Shown here: positions 43,482 to 51,950 of the stretch, piece after piece
Numbering within the stretch: position 1 is the first letter of the stretch
How the letters are laid out: the number at the start of each line of letters is the position of its first letter
DNA from: Caldilineae bacterium
GTDB lineage: Bacteria; Chloroflexota; Anaerolineae; Epilineales; Epilineaceae
Length of the DNA stretch: 64,000 bases
Assembly (NCBI GenBank): GCA_020634625.1
Contig: JACKBJ010000004.1
Location: forward strand, 1-64,000
Reading direction: 5' to 3'
Translations under genes and position numbers: made by a program
The notes under the pieces: model-generated
The model's database searches: none
Seen by the model: the letters and a program-made list of their open reading frames with translations, nothing else
Told to the model about the DNA's origin: nothing

Positions 43482-46400
43482 ATGCGCGACTACAGCCTGA
43501 CCGGTCTGCTGGCCCGGATCGAGGACAGCCCCGGCTATCTCGAGCTTCGAACGGCCTGCGAGGCGGCGCTGCCCGGCCGACCGGTCGGCCCCTTGGGCCT
43601 GCCGGGCGCCGCGCGCCCGGCGGTGCTGGCCGCCTTGGCTCGCCACCTCGATGCGCCCCTGCTCTGGCTGGTCGATCAACCGGACGAGGCGCGGGCCTTC
43701 GCCGAGTCGCTGGCGGCCTACCTGGACGATCCGGAACGGGTACAGGTCCTGCCGGCGCCGGATGCCATGCCCTACGAGCGCATCCCCTGGGACCCCAACA
43801 CCCGCGAGCAGCGCCTCGCCAGCCTCGCGGCGCTCCGTCGCTGGGTCGAGGCGCCCGAGCCGGGCCAGGCGCCGATCGTGGTCGCGCCGATTCGCGGGCT
43901 CCTGGTTCACACGCTGCCACCGGCCGACTTCGCGCGGGATGCCCGGCGGGTCGCGGTCGGCGATCGGCTCCAGCTGACCGAGCTGGTCCGCGGCCTGCTC
44001 CGCATGGGCTACCGCAGCGTGGCGACGGTCCACGAACCAGGCGACATGGCGCGACGCGGCGGCATCGTGGATGTCTTCCCGCCCGCACGGAGGCGACCGA
44101 TTCGCATCGAGTGGTTCGGCGACGAGATCGACTCGATCCGCCACTTCGATCGCAGCACCCAACGCTCGCGCGGCACCCTGAACGCGGTCATGCTGTCCCC
44201 CGCGGCGGAGGCCCTGCCCGGCCGCGGCCCCGAGGTCGCCGAGCAGCTGGCCGCCCTCGACACACGGCGCTTGCACCCCCTGGCGCTGAGCGTCTTGGAG
44301 CGCCACGGCCGCCAGCTGGCCGAGGGCGAACCGATCGAGGGCATCGAGTTCTACACCGCGCTGCTGCATCCGGAGGGTGCCACCGCGCTCGACTACCTGC
44401 CGGCGGACGGCTGGGTCGTGCTCGACAGCCTGGACCGCCTGGCCACCATCGCCCAGGGCGCGCGCGAGCAGGCCCGACAGACCCTCGGCGCCCAGGCCGA
44501 GGCCGGCGAGCTGCCGGCCGACTGGCCTGGCGAGCCCCTGGCCGCCTGGTCGGCGATCGCCTCACGGCTGGAGGGATTTCGCCAGCTGCGGATCGGCGCG
44601 GCGGGCGCGGGTGAAGCGCCGGCAGAGCGCGACCGGTTGGCACGCAGCTTCGGACGTCCCGAGAGCTATGGCGGCCGCATCGAGGAGGCGGTGGTCGACG
44701 TGGCCGCGCGTACCGAGGCCGGACAGGCGGTGGTCCTGGTCTCGCGTCAGGCGCCCCGCATCCTCGAGATGCTCGGGCAGGTCGGCCTGCACGTCGCGCT
44801 GACCCAGATGCTCGAGGCGGCGCCCGGCCCGGGCGGGCTGGCGGTGGTGCACGGCGCCCTCGGCGCGGGCTGGACCCTGGAGCCGCCCGAGGATGGCTCC
44901 GGATCCGAGCCCCGTCCGGCCTTGGGCTTGCACCTGGTCACCGACGGCGAGCTCTTCGGCTGGCGCATGCCCCACCGCCGACGCCAGACGCACGCCGCCG
45001 AGCCCTCGCGCAAGGTCGACTACTTCGCCGAATACGCCCCGGGCGACTTCGTGGTCCACATCGAGCACGGCATCGGTCTGTTCAAGGGCATCGAGCGCAT
45101 GCGCGTCGGCGAGATCGAGCGCGACTACCTCAAGCTCGAGTACTCGGCCGGCGATGTGCTCTTCGTGCCGACCCACCAGGCCGACCGGGTGGCGCGCTAC
45201 GTCGGCACCGGCGAGATCGAGCCGGCGGTGACGCGCTTGGGCACGGCCGATTGGGAGCGCGCCAAGCAGCGCGCCCGGCGCGCCGTCGAGGACATCGCGC
45301 GCGAGCTGCTCCAGCTGTATGCCCGACGCGAGTCGGCCCGCCGAGCGGCCTTCGCGCCGGACGGCGCCTGGCAGGCCGAGATGGAGGCGGCCTTCCCCTT
45401 CATCGAGACCGACGACCAGCTGCGCGCCATCGAGGCGGTCAAGGCCGACATGGAGTCGGAGCGTCCGATGGATCGGCTCGTGGTCGGCGACGTGGGCTTC
45501 GGCAAGACCGAAGTCGCGCTGCGAGCGGCATTCAAGGCGGTCATGAACGGCAAGCAGGTGGCCGTGCTGGCGCCGACCACGGTCCTGGTCCAGCAACACT
45601 TCGAGACCTTCACCCGGCGCATGATGGCCTTTCCGGTTCGGATCGACATGCTCTCGCGCTACCGCAATCGGCGCCAGCAGTCGGAGATCCTCGACCGGCT
45701 GGCCGCCGGCGAGATCGACATCATCATCGGTACCCATCGGCTCCTGTCCAAGGACCTGCGCTTCCACGACCTGGGCCTCCTGATCATCGACGAGGAGCAG
45801 CGCTTCGGGGTCAAGCACAAGGAGGCGCTGCGCGCCCTGCGCGTCAACGTCGACACCCTGACGCTGACCGCGACGCCCATCCCGCGCACGATGCACATGG
45901 CGCTCACCGGCCTGCGCGACCTGACGACGATCGACACGCCGCCCGAGGAGCGGCTGCCGGTGGCGACGCATGTCGGTCCCTACGACGACGGCACCGTTCG
46001 CCAGGCGATCCGACGCGAGCTGGCCCGTCGCGGCCAGGTCTTCTTCGTCCACAACCGGGTGCGCTCGATCGACATGGTGGCGGCCAAGGTCCAGAAGCTG
46101 GTGCCCGAAGCGCGGATCGGCATCGCCCATGGCCAGATGGCGCAGGCGCAGCTGGCGCACGCCATGCTCGACTTCGTCGGCGGCCAGGTCGACGTGCTGG
46201 TCTGCACCAGCATCATCGAGAGCGGCCTGGACATCCCCAACGCCAACACCCTGATCGTCGATCGGGCCGACCGCTTCGGTCTGGCCCAGCTGCACCAGCT
46301 GCGCGGTCGGGTCGGCCGCAGCGCACAGCGTGCCTACGCCTACTTCCTGCACCCGAGCACCTACGAGCTGCCCGAGGAAGCCCGCGAGCGACTGTCGACC

Positions 46401-47069
46401 ATGGCCGAGCACGAGCAGCTCGGGGCCGGCTTCCAGATCGCGTTGCGCGACATGGAGCTGCGCGGCGCGGGCGAGATCCTGGGTGCGCGCCAACACGGCC
46501 AGGTGGCCGCCATCGGATTGGACCTGTATACCCGGCTCCTGGCCGAGGCGATCAAGAAGCTGCGTGCCGACAGCCCGGAGGAAGACGACAAGATCGCCCG
46601 CGAGCTGGCAGCCATCGATCCCGGCGGGCTGCCGACGGTCGACCTGCCGGTGGACGCCTTCCTGCCCGAACGCTACATCCCGGAGACCACCGAACGCACC
46701 CGGCTGTACCGGCGCATGGCCGGCGCGACCAGCCTCGAGCAGGTGCGTGAGGTCGAAGCCGAGCTCCGCGACCGGTTTGGCGCACCGCCCTGGGAGGTGC
46801 AGTTCCTGATCGACGTGCTCTGGCTGCGCGTGCTGGCCTACCTCGCCGGCGCGAAGAGCGTTGCCCGCGAGGGCGGCCTGGCGGTCATCCGCTGGCCCGA
46901 GTCGCACCAGCTGCGCCGCACCGGGCTCCGGACGCGGCTCGGTCCGGCGCCGCGCATCGGCAACCACCAGCTGAGCCTGCCGATGAGCGGCCGTCCGGAC
47001 CAGTGGTTGCCGAGCCTGCGCAAGGCGCTCGAGACCATCGTGGACGTCGAGGGCTCGCCCGTGGGCTGA
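43482..47069 (+). CDS. mfd: Transcription-repair coupling factor
   Basis: Mfd removes RNA polymerase stalled at DNA damage and recruits UvrA. The 1195 residues show the UvrB-like N-terminal module (VDQPDEARAFAESLAAYL, YERIPWDPNTREQRLA), the CarD-like polymerase-interaction domain (GDFVVHIEHGIGLFKGIERM), Walker A GDVGFGKTEVALRAAFKAV, the Asp-Glu box IIDEEQRFGVKHKE, SAT-type TLTATPIPRTMHMAL, and helicase motif VI LHQLRGRVGRSAQRAYAY, followed by the C-terminal TRCF domain. Length is normal. It follows the CBS gene by 69 nt with its own promoter. Confidence 0.97.
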   Translation: MRDYSLTGLLARIEDSPGYLELRTACEAALPGRPVGPLGLPGAARPAVLAALARHLDAPLLWLVDQPDEARAFAESLAAYLDDPERVQVLPAPDAMPYERIPWDPNTREQRLASLAALRRWVEAPEPGQAPIVVAPIRGLLVHTLPPADFARDARRVAVGDRLQLTELVRGLLRMGYRSVATVHEPGDMARRGGIVDVFPPARRRPIRIEWFGDEIDSIRHFDRSTQRSRGTLNAVMLSPAAEALPGRGPEVAEQLAALDTRRLHPLALSVLERHGRQLAEGEPIEGIEFYTALLHPEGATALDYLPADGWVVLDSLDRLATIAQGAREQARQTLGAQAEAGELPADWPGEPLAAWSAIASRLEGFRQLRIGAAGAGEAPAERDRLARSFGRPESYGGRIEEAVVDVAARTEAGQAVVLVSRQAPRILEMLGQVGLHVALTQMLEAAPGPGGLAVVHGALGAGWTLEPPEDGSGSEPRPALGLHLVTDGELFGWRMPHRRRQTHAAEPSRKVDYFAEYAPGDFVVHIEHGIGLFKGIERMRVGEIERDYLKLEYSAGDVLFVPTHQADRVARYVGTGEIEPAVTRLGTADWERAKQRARRAVEDIARELLQLYARRESARRAAFAPDGAWQAEMEAAFPFIETDDQLRAIEAVKADMESERPMDRLVVGDVGFGKTEVALRAAFKAVMNGKQVAVLAPTTVLVQQHFETFTRRMMAFPVRIDMLSRYRNRRQQSEILDRLAAGEIDIIIGTHRLLSKDLRFHDLGLLIIDEEQRFGVKHKEALRALRVNVDTLTLTATPIPRTMHMALTGLRDLTTIDTPPEERLPVATHVGPYDDGTVRQAIRRELARRGQVFFVHNRVRSIDMVAAKVQKLVPEARIGIAHGQMAQAQLAHAMLDFVGGQVDVLVCTSIIESGLDIPNANTLIVDRADRFGLAQLHQLRGRVGRSAQRAYAYFLHPSTYELPEEARERLSTMAEHEQLGAGFQIALRDMELRGAGEILGARQHGQVAAIGLDLYTRLLAEAIKKLRADSPEEDDKIARELAAIDPGGLPTVDLPVDAFLPERYIPETTERTRLYRRMAGATSLEQVREVEAELRDRFGAPPWEVQFLIDVLWLRVLAYLAGAKSVAREGGLAVIRWPESHQLRRTGLRTRLGPAPRIGNHQLSLPMSGRPDQWLPSLRKALETIVDVEGSPVG

Positions 47070-47276
47070 TGCCGACCGCTCCTCTGGCGTGGGCGGTGTC
47101 GCGACGCGGTTCCCCGAGGCGCGTCGTGTCGGGCCGCGGGGCGGTCGCCGGTCGACCGTGGCGCTGCTCATCGGTCGCTCAGCGGCACGCGCTAGGCTGT
47201 GCCGCGCCGAACGGACAGGGTCCTTCTTGGGGCGAGCGCAGCGGCCGACGGCCTGTAACCCGAATGCGTCCACCCC

Positions 47277-47951
47277 TTGGCCAATCCCAGACCCGCCGCC
47301 CCGCCCAGCCCGGAACGCCCCTTGCCAAGCCCCAGCCTCTCTCACGCTTCCGACGCCGTCCTGGTCGACCGCGCCCAGCGCGGCGACCGCGAGGCCATGG
47401 TGCTGCTGTACCGACGTTATGTCAATGAAATGCTGGGCTACGCCTACAACCAGCTCGGGAGCCTCCAGGACGCCGAGGATCTGACCAGCGAGACCTTCCT
47501 GCGCCTCGTGCGCTCCATCGGCAGCTTCGACCGGCGGGCCAGCTTCCGCACCTGGCTCTACAGCATCATGCGCAACCAGCTGCGCGACCACTGGCGGCGC
47601 GACGGACGGCGTCCCCGCCAGCTGCCCTTGGAGTCGCGGGACGACGCAGGGGCGGACTCCGACGCGATGGAGGCTGGCGTGGCGGATGCGATGCCGGGGA
47701 CGGGCGAACCGGATTTGGGCTCGGAGACGACCCAGCTGGGCCGAGCCCTGCTCGAAGGGCTCTCGGCCCGGGATCGCCGGGTGTTGACCCTGCGCATCCT
47801 CGACGGCCGCTCGATCCGCGACTCGGCCGCCGAGATGGGCGTCAGCGAAGGCAACGTCAAGGTCATGCAGCACCGGGCGCTCAAGCGCGCCGCGGCTCTC
47901 GCGGCGGAGCTGGCGCAACGCGAAGAGGATGCAACGCACCATGAAGCCTGA
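47277..47951 (+). CDS. RNA polymerase sigma factor, sigma-70 ECF type (second)
   Basis: A sigma factor of up to 224 residues with region 2 (LVDRAQRGDREAMVLLYRRYVNEMLGYAYNQL, DAEDLTSETFLRLV, FRTWLYSIMRNQLRDHWRRD) and region 4 (DRRVLTLRILDGRSIRDSAAEMGVSEGNVKVMQHRALKR). There is an acidic linker of about 35 residues between them. No ATG precedes region 2, so the start is a TTG at 47277 or 47322; neither has a strong ribosome-binding site. The 3' end overlaps the membrane partner by 11 nt. Confidence 0.82.
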   Translation: MANPRPAAPPSPERPLPSPSLSHASDAVLVDRAQRGDREAMVLLYRRYVNEMLGYAYNQLGSLQDAEDLTSETFLRLVRSIGSFDRRASFRTWLYSIMRNQLRDHWRRDGRRPRQLPLESRDDAGADSDAMEAGVADAMPGTGEPDLGSETTQLGRALLEGLSARDRRVLTLRILDGRSIRDSAAEMGVSEGNVKVMQHRALKRAAALAAELAQREEDATHHEA

Positions 47952-49083
47952 GCCAAGTGATGGCGCCGTGTTCCGGTCGATGCCCGATGCGGTGGAGCGC
48001 GATGCGGCGCAGCGCAGCGACGCGGCGATCTCCGCCGCCCGCCATGGCGTGAGCCCGTCCGAGCTCGGCGCGGCCTTTGGCCGCGAGGCCGCCGAGCTGA
48101 GCGCGCTGGTCGCACGTCTGGCCGATCCGCTGCCGGCACTCGACCCGGCATCCGACTTCAGCGCGGCGCTCGAAGCGCGCGTGCTGGCGGCCTTCGACGC
48201 GCGGCCCGGCGTCGCCTTCGGCGGCGAGCGACCGCCGCGTCGGTCCCTGGGGCTCGGCGGCCGGCTGTCCCAGCTGCCAGCCATCGGCCTGGCGGCCGCG
48301 CTCGGCCTGGCCGCCTTCCTGCTCTGGTCCCAGCTGCCTGGCGCCGAGTCGGGCCTGCCGCCGACGGTCGTCGCCGCGACCCTGGCCGCCACCGAGGCGG
48401 CCACCAGCACCGCCACGGGGACGCGTCAGGCCGCGACCCCGGAAGCCCGGATGTCGCCCGGCTTCGAGCTAGGCCGAACCGGCGTCGTGCGGACGCGACG
48501 GGGCCAAGGGCCGACAGGCATAGAGCTGCAGATCGTGGCCCTCGATCGCGAGGCGAGCCAGCGCGGCCGGGACCACGGCGCTCTCGCCCGATCCGAGCTG
48601 CAGCCGGTTCGCGCCGCTGCCGAGCCAGGCGCTGCCGCCGACGCAGACCAGACCGATCAGGCCTTCGACGTCGATCTCCAGCTCGCCGCTGCCAGACCAG
48701 CGCTCGGCGGCGAAGAAGGGGTTGGACAGCAGATGCCAGCGCTCCAAGCCACCGGGATTCGCGATTCGGCGCGGCTGGCGACGGCAGCCGTCCACGAAGG
48801 CCGGTCCGCGGAGGGCCTGCCAATCGGTGACCGCCAGCGCGCGCGCCAGGTGCAGCTCGCGGGGCCTGCCCCGCGGATCCGGCCGGCCCGCGAGGTCGTA
48901 GCGGCGGCCCCAATCCCAGAGTCGATAGGTCAAGCCGCGTCGACCCGGAAGCACGTGCTGCGGCTCGACCAAGGTGATGCCGGCGCCGATGGCGTGGACC
49001 GTCCCGGCGCCGACCTCATAGACGTCGCCCGGCGCCACCGGAACGAAGTTCAGCAGCGCATCCAGGGCCGCGTTCGCGTCTAG
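47941..49083 (+). CDS. Putative membrane anti-sigma partner; 3' end uncertain
   Basis: The ATG at 47941 has GAGGAT upstream and overlaps the sigma gene. The first 175 residues look genuine: a cytosolic part with DPASDFSAALEARVLAAF, one membrane helix (LPAIGLAAALGLAAFLLW) and an Ala/Thr-rich outer part. After about 48460 the frame runs antisense through manA for over 600 nt to 49083, with composition unlike a protein. A CTAG at 48469-48472 supplies the manA stop; the plus-strand TAG within it is one frame off. A small frameshift near the end is a likely explanation, making the real gene about 177 codons long. The role as anti-sigma factor is inferred from pairing and topology. Confidence 0.45.
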   Translation: MKPEPSDGAVFRSMPDAVERDAAQRSDAAISAARHGVSPSELGAAFGREAAELSALVARLADPLPALDPASDFSAALEARVLAAFDARPGVAFGGERPPRRSLGLGGRLSQLPAIGLAAALGLAAFLLWSQLPGAESGLPPTVVAATLAATEAATSTATGTRQAATPEARMSPGFELGRTGVVRTRRGQGPTGIELQIVALDREASQRGRDHGALARSELQPVRAAAEPGAAADADQTDQAFDVDLQLAAARPALGGEEGVGQQMPALQATGIRDSARLATAAVHEGRSAEGLPIGDRQRARQVQLAGPAPRIRPAREVVAAAPIPESIGQAASTRKHVLRLDQGDAGADGVDRPGADLIDVARRHRNEVQQRIQGRVRV

Positions 49084-49566
49084 GGCGGCCTCGACTTCGG
49101 CGCGACCGACGCCCTCGCGCAATCCGAGGTAGATCCCGGCGCCTGGCGCCGCCTCGAGCACGATCCAGGCTTCGGGCTTGCCGCTCTCGTCCGGTGCCAG
49201 ACCCGGGTCGTCGTCGGCGGGATGCACCTGCACCGACAGATTGGTGCCCGAGTCCAGCAGCTTGACGAGCAGCGGAAGCTGACCGCCATAGCGCTCGGAT
49301 ACGGCCTGGCCGAGCCAGGCGACCGGATCGCGGGCGATGACCTGGTCGAGGCGCTCACCGCTGCGAGCCAGACGGCTGGGAAAGCTCGGTTCGACCGAAA
49401 GCTCCCAGCACTCTCCCAACGGCAGATCGAGCGGCAGCCCGATACCGGGTTTGTAGCGCGCGGCAATGCGCAGGCCGCCCCAAGGCGTGCGCGTCGGGGG
49501 GGTGACGTTGTCGGCGGCGAGCGGCTCGACATCGAGGCGCTGCTGGCGGGTGCTCGCGGTGGGCAT
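48469..49566 (-). CDS. manA: Mannose-6-phosphate isomerase, type I
   Basis: Zinc enzyme converting fructose-6-phosphate and mannose-6-phosphate, which supplies GDP-mannose for glycans. The cupin zinc ligands appear in LSVQVHPADDD and GKPEAWIVL, and AGTVHAIGAGITLVEPQ carries the later His. The protein has 365 residues. The ATG at 49566 is 2 nt after the AI-2E-type permease stop, so both share a transcript. A longer frame to 50850 is a shadow of that permease. Confidence 0.9.
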   Translation of the reverse strand: MPTASTRQQRLDVEPLAADNVTPPTRTPWGGLRIAARYKPGIGLPLDLPLGECWELSVEPSFPSRLARSGERLDQVIARDPVAWLGQAVSERYGGQLPLLVKLLDSGTNLSVQVHPADDDPGLAPDESGKPEAWIVLEAAPGAGIYLGLREGVGRAEVEAALDANAALDALLNFVPVAPGDVYEVGAGTVHAIGAGITLVEPQHVLPGRRGLTYRLWDWGRRYDLAGRPDPRGRPRELHLARALAVTDWQALRGPAFVDGCRRQPRRIANPGGLERWHLLSNPFFAAERWSGSGELEIDVEGLIGLVCVGGSAWLGSGANRLQLGSGESAVVPAALARLAIEGHDLQLYACRPLAPSRPHDAGSA

Positions 49567-49568
49567 GG

Positions 49569-50795
49569 TCAGAGCGAGCGGCTCCGCGAACCGTCGCCCA
49601 TGGCCGAACCGGCGGGTGGCCCCGGGCTCGGTGTCACCGGCTCGGACTCGAGCGACGGCGTCGCGAGGGCATCCACCGGCAGCTCGATCGCCGGCGCCGC
49701 GGCACGCAGCCAGGCGGGATCGTCCGGCGGCAGACCCAGGATTCGGGGGTGGGCGTAGCGCCCTAGCACCGCCAGCGATCCGAGCACGGGCACCACCACC
49801 AGTGCCCCCAGCACGCCGAAGGTCGCCAGCGCGCCGAAGACCCCGACGAAGACCAGGCCGGGGTGCAGCCGCAAGGTCGATCCGAGGATCTGCGGCCGGA
49901 GCCAGATGTTCTCGATCTGCTGGATGAGAACGAAGAGCCCGAGGACCAGCAGCGCGAACCAGCCGTCCGAGATCGGCAAGCTGGCCGAGCCGGCGATGAA
50001 GGCCACCAGGGTCGCGATCAGCCCGGCGACCATCGGCCCGAGCGAGGGGACCAGGTCGAGCAGGCCGGCGATGAGACCGAGCATGACCGCCTCGCGCAGC
50101 CCGACGGCCTTCATCGCCAGCACGGTCATCACGCCCACGATGAGCCCGAGGATCAGCTGCCCGCGCAGGTAGCGGCGCCAGATCCGGTCGATCTCGTCCA
50201 AGAGCATGCGGCTGTCCGAGCGCCACTCCGGCGGCAGCTTGCGCAGGAACCAGTCGCGCAGACGGGGGCCATCGCGCAGCAGGTAGAACACGCTGACCAC
50301 GATCACCAGCAGCCAGATGACGTTGGCGCCGATGCCGTAGACCAGATCGACCGAGCCCCAGATGCGCGAAGGAAGCGCGCTGCGCAGCGGCTGGACCAGC
50401 TCGTCGACCCAGCCCGCCGGCAGCACCTGCAGCTCGCCGAGGTGCACCGGCCCGGCGGCGCGCTCGAGCGCCTGCTGCGTGATCTCGGCCAGCGAGCCGA
50501 TGCGCCGGGTGAAGCGCTCGGTCAGGACCGGCGCGAAGGAGATCGGGATGACCACCAGAATGCCCAGGAACAGCGTGTAGACCACCAGCACGGCCAGGTT
50601 GTGCGTGACCCGCGGCAGGCGCTGCATCGCGTCGACCGCCGGCTTGAGCAGGTAGGCCAGCAAGGCGGCGATGACCAGCGAGCCGACGAGCTCTCGCGCC
50701 ACCACCGCCAGCCAGATCAAGGCCAGTCCGGAGCCGATGATGATGGCGTACTTGAGCGCACGGCTCCAGCGCTGGCTTTCCGGTTTGCTGTCCAC
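49569..50795 (-). CDS. AI-2E-family transporter (permease)
   Basis: A 408-residue membrane protein of the PerM/AI-2E superfamily: about eight helices with VVSVFYLLRDGPRLRDWF, then LGLIAGLLDLVPSLGPMVAGLIATL and IQQIENIWLRPQILGSTLRLHP. The C-terminal 40 residues are soluble and Pro/Ser-rich. The GTG at 50795 was chosen because GGGGAG is 7 nt upstream; the frame extends to 50861. Members export signals or act as Na+/H+ antiporters, so the substrate is unknown. Confidence 0.88.
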   Translation of the reverse strand: MDSKPESQRWSRALKYAIIIGSGLALIWLAVVARELVGSLVIAALLAYLLKPAVDAMQRLPRVTHNLAVLVVYTLFLGILVVIPISFAPVLTERFTRRIGSLAEITQQALERAAGPVHLGELQVLPAGWVDELVQPLRSALPSRIWGSVDLVYGIGANVIWLLVIVVSVFYLLRDGPRLRDWFLRKLPPEWRSDSRMLLDEIDRIWRRYLRGQLILGLIVGVMTVLAMKAVGLREAVMLGLIAGLLDLVPSLGPMVAGLIATLVAFIAGSASLPISDGWFALLVLGLFVLIQQIENIWLRPQILGSTLRLHPGLVFVGVFGALATFGVLGALVVVPVLGSLAVLGRYAHPRILGLPPDDPAWLRAAAPAIELPVDALATPSLESEPVTPSPGPPAGSAMGDGSRSRSL

Positions 50796-50942
50796 CACGA
50801 CGCTCCCCCCTTCGGCTGGCGCGTGCGATCGGGCACGGCCAGGACACCAATTGTAGAGCATGCCACCTGGCCGCGCTCAGGGCGACCTGGGGAAGGCCAA
50901 TGGCCCGGGGCCGGTGGCTTCCAACGCGCCTCGGCGTCCCGA

Positions 50943-50971
50943 TTGCGTGGCCTCCGGGTGCCTGCTACGCT
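50943..50971 (+). promoter_or_regulatory. Promoter of the DUF5996 gene
   Basis: TTGCGT (50943-50948), a 17-nt spacer and the extended -10 TGCTACGCT (50963-50971). The leader to the ATG at 51009 is about 30 nt and contains AAAGGAG. Confidence 0.6.
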
Positions 50972-51008
50972 CCCGAGCCCACCGGCCCCACACGCAAAGG
51001 AGTTGGCG

Positions 51009-51839
51009 ATGATGCGTCCGCTGCCGCCGCTCGAGCTCGAGGCCTGGCGCGGCACCCGCGCCACCCTGCAGGCCCATGCGCGGCTTCTGGGAGCGCTTCG
51101 GCGTGCCTTGGCGCCCCCCGAGCCCCACTGGTGGCATGTCAGCCTCGAGCCGGTCGCCGAGGGGCTTCGCAGCGCCTGGCTGCCGCTGACGCCAGAGCTC
51201 GCCTTCGAGTCGACGATCGATCTCGAGGCGCATCGGCTTCGCGTGTCGACCAGCGACGGCCGAGGCTGGGCGCTGCCGCTGGATGGTCCGGCGGCGCCGA
51301 GGCTGGCCAGCGACCTGCTCGACCTCCTGGCCTCGCTCGGCCGGCGACCGACGCTCGACCTGCCCGCGCGCGACGGGAACGAGCCATGGGACTACGATCG
51401 CCTGGCGGCCGGCGCCTGGTGGCAGGCGGTGCGGGCCATGACGGGGGTCTTCGCTGCCTTCTCGGCCGAGCTCCCGGGCCGCTCGAGCCCGATTCAGCTC
51501 TGGCCGCACCACTTCGACCTGGCGCTCACCTGGTTCTCCGGCCGCCGCGTGCCCGGCGTAGACCCGGACGACGCCGAGATGGCCGAGGAGCAGATGACCT
51601 TCGGCTTCTCGACCGGCGACGCCACGATCGCCGAAGCCTATCTCTACGCGACCGCCTATCCCTGGCCCGAGGGCCTGACCGAGGCCAGGCTGCCCGCCCC
51701 CGCCTCCTGGTTCGAAGGCGCGTGGACGGGAAGTCTGCTGCGCTACGCCGCGCTGCGCGAAGCGAGCGATCCGCTGGATCGGCTGCTGACCGTGCTGCGC
51801 GCCGCCCACACCGCAGGCGCCGAGCGGATGCAGGATTGA
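51009..51839 (+). CDS. DUF5996 family protein
   Basis: A 276-residue cytosolic protein. HWWHVSLEPVAEGLRS, AFESTIDLEAHRLRVSTSDGR, LWPHHFDLALTWFSGR and YLYATAYPWPEG match the pattern of DUF5996, whose function is not known to me. The ATG at 51009 has AAAGGAG six bases upstream. It stands alone between the divergent permease and the Rieske-GltB gene. Confidence 0.8.
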   Translation: MMRPLPPLELEAWRGTRATLQAHARLLGALRRALAPPEPHWWHVSLEPVAEGLRSAWLPLTPELAFESTIDLEAHRLRVSTSDGRGWALPLDGPAAPRLASDLLDLLASLGRRPTLDLPARDGNEPWDYDRLAAGAWWQAVRAMTGVFAAFSAELPGRSSPIQLWPHHFDLALTWFSGRRVPGVDPDDAEMAEEQMTFGFSTGDATIAEAYLYATAYPWPEGLTEARLPAPASWFEGAWTGSLLRYAALREASDPLDRLLTVLRAAHTAGAERMQD

Positions 51840-51950
51840 CCCGCGCTGGCGTGGCGAAGCGCCGAACCGGCCGGGCGTCGGCCGCCTGGACCTGACCCCT
51901 GCGTCGGCCCCGAGAACGCCTTCCCCCATCCGCCATCAAGGAGACGCCCG

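Noticed and set aside
44562..48416. Minus-strand open frame of about 1280 codons
   Set aside because: It is antisense to mfd, the second sigma factor and its partner, all well supported.
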